A stretch of 64,000 nt of DNA from positions 1 to 64,000 of the forward strand of contig QPMI01000623.1 in NCBI GenBank assembly GCA_004431415.1, given 5' to 3'. Of the stretch, positions 1 through 8,036 are shown in pieces; position 1 is the stretch's first letter, and each line of letters opens with the position of its first letter. The DNA comes from Cyanophora paradoxa (taxonomy: Eukaryota > Glaucocystophyceae > Cyanophorales > Cyanophoraceae). A model generated the notes under the pieces. The model worked only from the letters and a program-made list of their open reading frames with translations. It made no database searches and was not told where the DNA came from. The position numbers were made by a program, and so were the translations under genes.

Positions 1-330
1 CGTGGGCCTCACGGGCGCGGCCCCCGGGCCCCCGCCCCCGCCGCCTTGCGCTCCGCTGAGGGGCGTTGGGGGGGCGCAGCGCACGCGTCGACGGAGGACC
101 ACGCGCAGTGCCTCCGCGTCGGCATGGATGCCGTCGTGCGCGCCCCGCCCCCGCGCCTCGCCCGGCTCCCCCCCGCCGCCGCCGCCCCGCCTCACCGCCC
201 CGCCCCGCAGATCACGAAGCCCATCCTCAAGGCCCGCCCCGCCCCGCTTCCCCTCGCCGGCCTCTGCTGACGGGCCCCGCAGGAGACGCTCCTCTCCACG
301 GTGCTCCAGTGGGCCATCCGCCCCGCCTGA
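1..330 (+). CDS. Receiver (REC) domain C-terminus of a two-component protein, partial at 5' end
   Basis: The gene enters from beyond the left edge. Four exons can be joined: 2-14, 80-135, 211-231 and 283-330, with stop TGA at 328-330. The spliced protein contains VGLTAHASTEDHAQ, then CLRVGMDAVITKPI, then LKETLLSTVLQW. This is the last third of a response-regulator receiver domain. The LTA motif supplies the conserved Thr after beta-4, and the KPI motif supplies the invariant Lys plus cis-Pro after beta-5. The phosphoacceptor Asp would lie upstream of the window. Ending right after the receiver suggests a hybrid histidine kinase, but a stand-alone regulator is possible. Introns 1 and 3 start with GC (GCGCGG, GCCCGC), and intron 2 starts with GTGCGC. 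Only the chosen splice sites restore the domain, so this short gene is a good calibration of the splicing rules used elsewhere here. Confidence 0.75.
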
Positions 331-936
331 GGCCTGAGGCGACCCGTCTCTCTGCGGCCCCGCCCGCCGCTTGCGCCCCGCGCAACAGTCGGCGGGTGCG
401 CATCTACATCCGGCCCTTCCCTGGGACCTCCCAAGTCCACTCGCTTCACGCAACTAGAGACAGGATTCTTTTTTGTAGGGGTTTGGCGTGTCTTCGACCT
501 TTTTTCTCTCTGGCTGCCGCAGTGCACTGTGGCACCTTTACGTGTAGGAGCAAGGAAATTAAAGGTCCCAGGGTTATTTTCAGTATTGTTTGGAGCAGTT
601 ATTTTGCCTCGCGACCCGATGCCCGAAGGGTAACTATAGGCGTCCCTCGATGGTGCGATGTGCACGTGTTCCTGACTGTATCTCGATATTGGTATTGCGG
701 CTTCGAACTCACTGCTGTCATAGTGTGTTGTGTGCAGAGTGTATTTATCGATGCTGCCAGGCTCGAGCTCGCAGCCTGGCAGTACTTGATGCTTTATTCG
801 TTGATCGATTTTTGCTTGCTTTAATTTGCTTCACTTCTTGTTTGCAACCTTTTGAGTGGCCTAGTAGGTAAAAGACACAGTTGGCTTTTCGGCAGATCTA
901 GAGTCTATAGCTTGTTCTGAACAGGGTTTCTTATTC

Positions 937-955
937 CTCGGCATACATCGATTTT
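937..955 (+). repeat. 19-bp direct repeat, left copy
   Basis: CTCGGCATACATCGATTTT occurs here and again at 1398-1416. The two copies bracket the segment carrying the 139-bp repeat and the 80-bp array, so they may mark the ends of an inserted or duplicated segment. Confidence 0.6.
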
Positions 956-1058
956 ACTTGCGGGTCAATTCCGACCCCTGGCCTGCATGGCCTCAGATTT
1001 CATTCGCCCGCGCCCTGGCTGTATTTATCCACGATTTTCTCCGCGGGGCCGTAGCTAT

Positions 1059-1197
1059 TGTTCGCATTTGGACACGTACTCAAAACGCAGGTCCGGGCTA
1101 CAAGTGTGGGAATGTACACTGCGGCCGCCGCGGCCGCGGGCCCAGCCCACCAGCGAACTGGCCGGCCGGGCCCTGCGTGGCCCCCTAAGGAGAGTAA
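1059..1197 (+). repeat. 139-bp dispersed repeat, copy 1
   Basis: A 139-bp segment beginning TGTTCGCATTTGGACACG and ending CCCCCTAAGGAGAGTAA recurs at 37977-38115, with no difference found by eye. It contains CGGCCGCCGCGGCCGCGGG, a strongly palindromic GC block. The flanks of the two copies differ. After this copy come three tandem 9-mers of the type TAAGGAGAG, then the 80-bp tandem array. Confidence 0.85.
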
Positions 1198-1212
1198 GGA
1201 GAGTAAGGAGAG

Positions 1213-1390
1213 TCAGGCGTCCTAGTTACGATCGTAATCGCAGATCAAGGACGCCCTGGCTAACTTAGTAATCGTAATCGCAGATCAAAAGCTCAGGCGT
1301 CCTAGTTACGATCGTAATCGCAGATCAAGGACGCCCTGGCTAACTTAGTAATCGTAATCGTAATCGCAGATCAAAAGCTAAGGCGTCCTA
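1213..1390 (+). repeat. 80-bp tandem repeat, about 2.2 copies
   Basis: The unit starts CAGGCGTCCTAGTTACGATCG and contains two versions of the core GTAATCGCAGATCAA, separated by CGCCCTGGCTAACTTAGTAATC. A second unit begins 80 bp later near 1293, and a partial third begins near 1378. The same core builds a larger array at 38563-39084, next to the second copy of the 139-bp repeat. The two blocks are therefore one repeat family. Confidence 0.8.
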
Positions 1391-1397
1391 GGACAAG

Positions 1398-1416
1398 CTC
1401 GGCATACATCGATTTT
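1398..1416 (+). repeat. 19-bp direct repeat, right copy
   Basis: This is identical to 937-955 and is followed by G-rich sequence instead of TACTTG. It is long for a transposase target duplication. See the left copy. Confidence 0.6.
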
Positions 1417-2281
1417 TGCAAGGGGGGGTACCCCCTCCCTTGCTCCCCTGGTGAGTTGGTGCGGCGTACTTTCTGTTGTGCCGCCCACTTTCCGACTCCC
1501 AGCTAGCCCTGGTCGTCGGCTCTAAGCCGGCAGCTTGCCTTGCCTTGTACCCTTTGTAGCCTGCTATTCCTGGTGCCACGTTGTTGCCAACTGGCCCGCT
1601 TATTTTAGCCCTGGGCCCTCGCTTGCCCTGCGCGGCGCTCGCTTGCTGTCTGTCGTTCTTGTCCCTGTTCTCTGTACATTCCCACTTGTTCGGCTTCCGG
1701 AAGTCGCTGTCAGGCTTTTGATCTTGAGAATCGTTGAATTTGAAGGTTTTTCAACGGTTCAATCGCGCTGGCCGCGCTCATGATCCTGCCAAGCTGAAAA
1801 TTTTGAATTGCCGCACGTCGGCTTCTATATATGTGCACGTGACTTGCAATTGGAGCTGAGCGCGGCCAGCCTGGCGGATTGGAATTTTCCACTGACTCGT
1901 GAGAAATCACATTTACAGGTCTGGCCACTGGCCCAATTTACAGCCATGCTCACGATCAGTGTCACTAGTGCTACAGTACTGTACAGGTACGTATACATGG
2001 GGCAGATCCAGATACGGGCTCGGAGAGATCTAGAGTGCCCGAGGGGGCCAAACTCGCGCGCGGCCGCTGCACACAGAATTACAATGACCCGGAGGAAGCG
2101 CCTCTGAGAGTCTAGATCTCGAAGGGGCGGGAGGGACGCTGGAGCTGTACACGTGTCCGGCGAGGGCCACGGAGACGACGGCGCCGAGGAGGCCGTCTGC
2201 GCTGCCAGATGGCCCCGCGCCGCCTGCCGGGACACTCTCCAGGCCCCGTGCTTGCGCCACGGCCGTCGCCGGCGCCGTCTC

Positions 2282-5040
2282 TTAGAGAGTGTCGCGGCGG
2301 GCGGAGGGCGGGGAGGGGTCGGGGTCGCCCTCGGGGGTGGAGGCGGGGGCGGGGAGCATGGGGAGGGGGACGCCGGCGCCGTCGCTGACGATGCGCATCG
2401 CGCGCCGCAGCTGCCCGCACGCCTCCGCCGTCACCTGCCGCGCAGGGTTGGCGCACGCGGGGGCGGCGGGGGCGGCGCAAGGGGTGTGTTTGTGGGGGAT
2501 GGAGGGGGCGGGCCTGGGTGGCGAGGTCGGGGTCGAGGTGGCGGAAGGCGGGGGTGCGCGAGACGGCCTCGAAGCGCTGCACGATGTAGTCCAGGCAGAC
2601 CCGCTTCAGCTGCACCGCCGACGCGTGCTCCGCCACCTGCCCCCGCCCCCGCCCGTGAGGCCCCGCCCCAGGCCTGCGCGTGCGCGGCGGGGGCCCGGGC
2701 GGGGCGGGGGGCGCCTCGAGGACGGAGACGGCGTTCTCGTCGTCGACGTTGGCGCGGAGGAGGATCTCGCAGGCGCGCTTCAGGCGCGGCAGCTGCAGGA
2801 AGTTCGCCGCCACCAGCAGCTGCGCCCCCGACCGGCCCCGCCGTCGCCATCAGCGGGGGCGACGGGGCGGGGGGCTCGGGAGAGGCGCGCCTGGACGACG
2901 TTCTCGTCGCTGACGCACGCGACCGAGTCCGTCGTGATGTGCTCCAGGCAGCACTGCGCGCGCGCCCCGACGCGTCAGCCGCGGGCGCTGGCGTGTCGAG
3001 CCGCGGGCGCCGGCGTGTGGGGCGGCGCGGGCTCGACGCGGAGCGGGGCGGGGGGGCGGGCCTTGACGGCCTCGGGGTCGAGCTCGTCGAGCGCCACCGT
3101 CGACCCCTCCGCCCCCCCCGTGCCCCCGCCGCCCCCCGGGGCCCCCGCCCCGCCCTTGCCGTTCGGGCTCGCCACGGAGGCCCGCCGGTGGCGCCAGAGG
3201 GCGGCGAACCACTCGGAGCGGGCGCCGAGGAGGCCGCGCAGGGAGCGGAAGCGGCGGCCGCGGCAGGCGATGAACACCTCGCGCTCGCTCTCTTCCTCGC
3301 CATCCGACGCCTCGCTCCCCGCCGAGATGCGCCGCCTCAGGCTCCGCCCCGCCGACCCCGGCTCCGGCTCCTCGCGCCCGCGGCCCGCCCCCGCGCCCTC
3401 CTCCGTCTCCATGGCAGCCGGGCGGGGGCCTCCGCGGCGGGCGCTGGGGCCTCGAGGGCGGCGGCGAGGGCGGCGCGGCCCTCGGCGGTGGCGTACGGCG
3501 CCGCGGCGTCCCCGCGAGCTTCCGCAGGTCCTCCCCCAGCGACCCCGGCACCTGCCGCCCCCTCAGAGCGCGCCGGGGCGGGCGGGGCGGGGCCGAGCGG
3601 GGCGGGGGACGGGCCTCGGGCATGGCGAGGGCGCTCTTGCGCTCGGAGGCGAAGCGGGCGGCCATGACCTCGACCGCCGTCGGCACCTGCAGGTCCCCGT
3701 ACCGCACGCTCGCCAGCACCTGCCCCGCCCCGCCCCGCTGCAGCCGGGCCGCCGGCGCCGGCGGGGCGGCCGGCGGGCGCACCTCGGGGCGAGGGGGCGG
3801 CCGGCGGCGTCCTTGCGGATGCGGAGCAGCTCGCAGCCGCACGGCGTCACCAGCACGCCCCCGGGCCGCAGCAGCTCCTGCAGCGCCTTGACCTGCCCCC
3901 CGCGCTCGCGCGAGGCCGGCCGGCGGGGCGGGGCGGGGCGGGGCGGCGGGCCTTCTCGCGGGGGCAGGAGGCGCCGACGTGGATGCGGTCGAAGGTCTCG
4001 TCGGCGGGGTCGAGGAGGAAGACGTTGCGGCGGGCGAAGGTGGCGGGGCAGGGGGTGTCGGGGTGCGCCTCCCGCCAGCGGCGAACGTTCCCCTCGCCGA
4101 ACTCCACGATGTCGTCCCGGATGTCGATCCCCAGCGCGTGCCCGCACACGTGCGCCGCCACCGCCGTCAGCAGCCCGCACCCTGCCCCCACAACGCGATC
4201 GCAACGCGCGCGCTGTACGCGTCGGGCGCCGGCTCGGCGCGCGCGGACCGCTCCCCACGTCGAGAAACTTCATTCCCGGGTCGAGCTCCAGCCTGCAGAT
4301 TCAAGATTTGAATTTACACGCGCGGCGATGCGTGCAGAAAGCCGAATCGGCGGGTCGCGATCGCACGATTGAAGACATTGGCCGTGCATGTGCGGCGCGC
4401 TAACGTTCACCCCGAACCGTTCTGGCGAACGAAAGTGTAAAGAAAGGAACATTAAGGCCGGTGGCAGGGGCGAACCCATGCGAATGGCTGCGCGGATCGA
4501 AAAAGATATCGATCGGCGCGCGACGTACGCGTCGACGTCACGCGCGCATTTAGGCGACAGAAACTCGACGCACGCTGGTCTTCGTAGGCCTCATCTTGAT
4601 TCTCCTCGGGCACGAACGCCTTTCTGCGGAAGCGTCGGCCCGTGGACAGCGCACGTATGCATATGCATCAAGCTTAAGGCGCGCACCGATCAAACAAGAG
4701 GAAGGCCCGCTCCAGGGGTTCTTCGATGATCCCCGACCTCTTCAAGCCCTGTGCATGCGAGTATACGTAAAGCGCTGATCATGACTGCGAGAGGAATCGC
4801 GGCGCAGCGGCACAAAGCGTCCGCTGCGCCGTCGGGAGGCCGATCTAAACGGACACACAATCTGAATCTGGTTCAGCTGCGCACCCTAACGAGTTCGGCG
4901 TTGCTGGAGGCGGCCGGGCGGCTGCGAAAGAGCAGTGCCTGATAGATTTGCGCCAGAGCCGCCTGATTCCCCGCTCCTGCGGCGGCTCCCGCGAACGCGA
5001 ACGGCTGCTGTTCATCGTCCGAGTCGCCGTGGGCCGACAT
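2282..5040 (-). CDS. Protein-L-isoaspartate methyltransferase (PCMTD-like) domain fused to BTB and BACK domains
   Basis: The start ATG at 5040 opens MSAHGDSDDEQQ. Joined 5' exons give AELVRGLKRSGIIEEPLERA, then FDRKAFVPEENQDEAYEDQ, then VNVSAPHMHGQCLQS, then LELDPGMKFLDVGSG. This is the PCMT fold with its SAM-binding glycine loop. GIDIRDDIVEFGEGNV and ELLRPGGVLVTPCGC follow, and the domain closes at about GQVLASVRYGDLQVPTAVEV. Downstream comes a BTB/POZ core (REVFIACRGRRFRSLRGLLG, then EWFAALW). A BACK-like helical part follows (LLVAANFLQLPRLKRACEIL, then VQLKRVCLDYIVQRFE). The last exon ends SARRDTL at TAA 2282-2284. The first introns are moderate in GC and use GT donors. Introns after the glycine loop are GC-rich with GC donors. 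PCMT repairs or recognises isoaspartyl damage, and BTB proteins recruit cullin-3, so a damage-sensing ubiquitin ligase adaptor is a reasonable inference. That one transcript spans all domains is inferred from continuous exons with no stop or promoter between them. Confidence 0.72.
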
Positions 5041-5142
5041 GGTCAGTGTGGGGGGTAGAGGGTCACATTGGGGGTAGACGCGCCGTCCAACTTTCGTCCA
5101 AAAGTTAGCTGCAGTACGGCCTCCGGTAGCGCCTGGGCTTGT
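5041..5142. promoter_or_regulatory. Compact divergent promoter between PCMT-BTB and HAD-SAK genes
   Basis: Only about 100 bp separate the start codons of two divergently read genes, or 27 bp if the plus-strand gene starts at the upstream in-frame ATG 5068. No TATA box is visible. The space must hold both promoters and both 5' leaders, so shared regulation is likely. Confidence 0.45.
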
Positions 5143-6394
5143 ATGGAAGAGCTGGAGGCGCTTCGGAGCGCGTACGAGGCTTCGCGGGCATGCGTGATGC
5201 TCCGGAACGCGCTCCGGGCACAGCGCGGATGCAGGCAACCTCTACGCCTGGTGCTGACGCGCGACCGCTGCCCCCGCGCGCCCTCTCCTCACCTGCGCGC
5301 GCAGAACGTGTTTGACTTCGACGGGACGCTCTTCTCGACGCAGCTGCCCGACACGGGCAAGGCGCTGTACGCGGAGCTCACGGGGCGGTGCGCGTGGGAG
5401 CGGCCGCGCGCAGCGGCTGGGCTGATGAGCTTTGCAGGCCGTGGCCGTTTGGCGGCTGGTGGGGCCGCCCCGAGTCCCTGCGCCCGCCGCTGCCGGCGCC
5501 GGCGGGGCCGGCGCTGGCGGCCTTCTTCGAGGAGATCCAGCGGCGGGAGGCGCTCACGGTGATGATGACGGGCCGCATCGCCGGACTGCGCCATGAAGGT
5601 CCGCCCCGCCCCGCCACCCCGCGCGCGCCCAGTGCGGGGCCGGGCGCCGGCGCTGACGCGGGGGCGCAGTGGAGCGGATCCTGAGCGGGGCTGGTGCGCG
5701 CCCCCACTTCAACCTCTTCAAGGTCTCCGAGTGGGAGGCGCGCGGGCCCCGCCGGCCCCGCCCCGCCGCGCCCGGGGTGCTCAGCCGCAGCAGACGATCG
5801 TCGAGAAGCGGCTGAACGTGCTCGAGCTCTGCCGCCAGCTCCCCTCCCTGCGCGAGGCCCGCCCCCGCCCCGTCCCGAGCGATCGGTCGGGGGGCGGGGA
5901 GGGGGGCGAGCGGCGGGGGCGGGGGCAGGTGTGGATCTGGGAGGACAACGCGGAGCACGCGGCGCACTTCGCCGCCCTCGAGCCCGCCATCGCCCCCGTC
6001 GCCCTCCGGGCCCGCCCCCGCCCCCGCCCGCCCCCTCCTCGCCCCCCCTCCCCGCCTCTGACACCCCCCGCCCCCGCAGGTCCTCCTCGCCACCCCGGAC
6101 GGCTGCCGGCCCTTCTCCTTGCCGGCCCCCGCCCCCGCACTCGCCCCCGCCCCCGCCCCCCCACCTGCCCCCGCCCCTCCGCGGGGCCTGGTACCCCTCG
6201 CGACGCTCCTTGGCGAGGGCCGCGCGGGGCTCCCCAGCGCTGGGCCGACCAGCGCGGAGCGCAGCCGGCCCAGCAGCGGGGAGGCCCCGGGCCCGCCCCC
6301 GAAGCGGCCCCGGGGGCGGGGCGAGCCCGGCGCGCAGACGGGCCCCGCAGCGCAGCGGGGCGGCCCTGCGGCGTCAGACCGAACCGCTTTGTGA
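5143..6394 (+). CDS. HAD-superfamily 'Swiss Army Knife' RNA-repair-like protein, paralogue 1
   Basis: Exons join to MEELEALRSAYEASRACVML, then NVFDFDGTLFSTQLPD, then WWGRPESLRPP, then FFEEIQRREALTVMMTGRI, then ILSGAGARPHFNLFKVSEWE, then TIVEKRLNVLELCRQLPS, then VWIWEDNAEHAAHFAAL. DFDGT is HAD motif I with the nucleophilic Asp. TGRI carries the motif II Thr. The EKR Lys and WEDN supply motifs III and IV. The order and spacing match the HAD-SAK family, known mostly from fungi and protists and named from computed links to RNA repair; the biochemistry is unproven. The C-terminus is Pro/Ala-rich with a basic patch PPPKRPRGRG, a possible nuclear signal, and ends at 6394. ATG 5143 was chosen because the upstream in-frame ATG 5068 adds sequence of non-coding character. 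A paralogue lies at 18795-19726. Confidence 0.72.
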
Positions 6395-6502
6395 TCGAGA
6401 ACCGCACAGAGAGCTGCAAGCGAGGAACTCGAGCGGGGACGGGGGAGGGGCGAGGAGGAGGGGAGGCGAGAGGGGTACGGGTCGCGCATGCCGCAGGGGC
6501 GG

Positions 6503-7893
6503 CTAGAAGATCTCGGCGAGGGCGCGGCGGAAGGGGGTGAAGGAGAAGCCAGGGTAGTCCTCGAGGAGGCGGGAGCAGTCGAGCTCGGTGTTGGGCGGGC
6601 GCGGGTGCCTGGAGACGCTCTTGGCGGGGACGGGACGGAGCACGGCGACCTCGTGGCCCCGGTGCGCCGCCAGCGCCAGCGCCAGCTCGTACCGCTGCCC
6701 CCTCCCGTGAGGGGCCCCGCGGCGCGAGTCGGGGCCGAGGGGCGAGCGCGGCTCACGGAGAGGTTCTCGGGGCCGCCCATGTGGTAGACGGCGTGCGGGG
6801 GGGGCCGCCCCGCCCCAAACTCGTCCACCATCCTCCGCACCCGCGGGGGCGTCACGCGCGGCGGGCGGGGAAGGAAGCGGGAGGGGTACGGGGCGCACGA
6901 GGCGGGCGACATCGCGCACGTACAGCGCGCTGCGGTACTCGTCCGCGAAGCACGTGAAGGCCTGGGGGTACAGGCTCGACGGGGGCGAGGCAGGGGCGGG
7001 GGCGGGACGGGCTCGCCTCGTAGGGTTGCCCCGCGCGGTGCGCCGCCGTCGCGGCGGCGAGCTTCTGCTCGAAGAACTGGCGGGCGGTGTCGGAGCGAGG
7101 CGGCAAGAGGCGGGCGGGGGGCGGCGGGGGACCTGGAGGAAGCAGGAGCGGTTGGTGGTGGTGGCGGCGGCGGGGCCGTACTCGAGGGCGCTGCGGAGGC
7201 TCGCGTGCGCGCCGCGCCACTCGCGCCCCAGCAGCCCCTCCGCCTCCAGCTTCGAGGCCCCGTACGCGCAGATCGGCGTCGCCTCGCGCCCCTCGTCGTA
7301 CGGCGTCGGGCCCTCCCCGTCGAACACCCTGCAGCGCCCGCCCGCTCGCCGGGCGCGGGGCGCGAGGGCGCGAGGCGGGGCGGGGCGCAGGAAGGGCACA
7401 GGTCGGTGGACATGTTGAGGAGGAGGGCGCGCTTGTTGGGGAGGAGCTTGAGCAGGTTGCCCGTGCCCGCCACGTTCACCGCCCGCGCCCGCTCCGGCTG
7501 CTCCTCCGCCTCTACCGTGTTCGCCTGCCGCCCGTCGGCCCCCGCGCCGCCCCGCGCCCCCGCGCCGCCCCGCGCCGCGGCTGGCGCACGATGGCGGCGA
7601 GGTGAACGACGGCCTGCGGGTCCCAGGCGGCGATCCGGGCCGCGTCGGCTTCGGCGGGGTCCGCAAGGTCGATGCGCGCCGCCTGCGCGCCGGGGAGCTC
7701 GACCGGGTGCGTGTTGTACGTCACCAGCACCTGCGAGTCGAAGCCGGCTTTCAGCCACGCAGCTGCAGCCTACGGCCACTCGTTGCGGCCGGTCGCGGGC
7801 GGCGCGCGTCGGGCGAACCTCGTGGTCCGGCACCAGGCGCTCGACCACGAACGGCGCGACGAAGCCGGAGCCTCCCGTCACGAGCACGCGCAT
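6503..7893 (-). CDS. NAD(P)-dependent RmlD/MAT2B-like reductase (extended SDR)
   Basis: ATG at 7893 opens MRVLVTGGSGFVAPFVVERL, a Rossmann dinucleotide-binding loop. Later exons give DPQAVVHLAAIVRQ, then ARAVNVAGTGNLLKLL, then LLLNMSTDLVFDGEGPTPYD, then ICAYGASKLEAEGLLG. The last carries the catalytic YxxxK pair (YGASK). The C-terminal substrate domain includes FADEYRSALYVRDVARLV and YHMGGPENLSVSR. The end reads DYPGFSFTPFRRALAEIF before TAG at 6503-6505. STDxVFDGE followed by PYxE and YGxSKxxAE is the signature shared by dTDP-4-dehydrorhamnose reductase and the MAT2 beta subunit. Sequence alone does not separate a sugar-nucleotide reductase from a methionine adenosyltransferase regulator. 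At least six GC-rich introns interrupt it. Its start faces the plus-strand gene at 8037 across about 140 bp. Confidence 0.72.
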
Positions 7894-8036
7894 GGCGCCG
7901 GCAGGAGCGAGCTTGGCGAGGTCGACGAGCGAGCCAGCAAGAGTTGCGATACCCCCCACGGCAGTTGCCGGGTTGCCGGTTGCAGCTTCAACACAGCTGC
8001 AGCTTCAGCGCATTGGCAGCATAGCACATTCTGGCG

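Larger units (their letters stand above)
331..2281. other. Intergenic region with dispersed and tandem repeats
   Basis: No convincing gene was found over almost 2 kb. Base composition is clearly lower in GC than the genes, especially at 450-1000 and 1500-2000. The stretch 937-1416 holds a repeat block described separately. Short open frames on both strands lack any domain-like sequence and fall in different frames, so they are left out. The right end lies downstream of the minus-strand PCMT-BTB gene, and the left end lies downstream of the plus-strand receiver gene. The region is therefore between two convergent 3' ends. Confidence 0.5.

Noticed and set aside
937-1416. Complete DNA transposon
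   Set aside because: There is no transposase reading frame and no terminal inverted repeat. Only direct repeats and non-coding repeats are seen.
1388-1579. Minus-strand frame with GLEPTTRAS
   Set aside because: It is short, lies in repeat-bearing intergenic DNA, and has no start context or domain.
2153-4403. Long Gly/Arg/Ala-rich open frames on the plus strand (504 and 704 residues)
   Set aside because: These are shadows of the minus-strand PCMT-BTB exons and introns. High GC removes stop codons, and no domain appears in them.
5554-7959. 801-residue open frame on the minus strand
   Set aside because: It reads through GC-rich introns. Only segments of it are exons of the RmlD-like gene, and the rest is Arg/Pro/Ala-rich intron translation.
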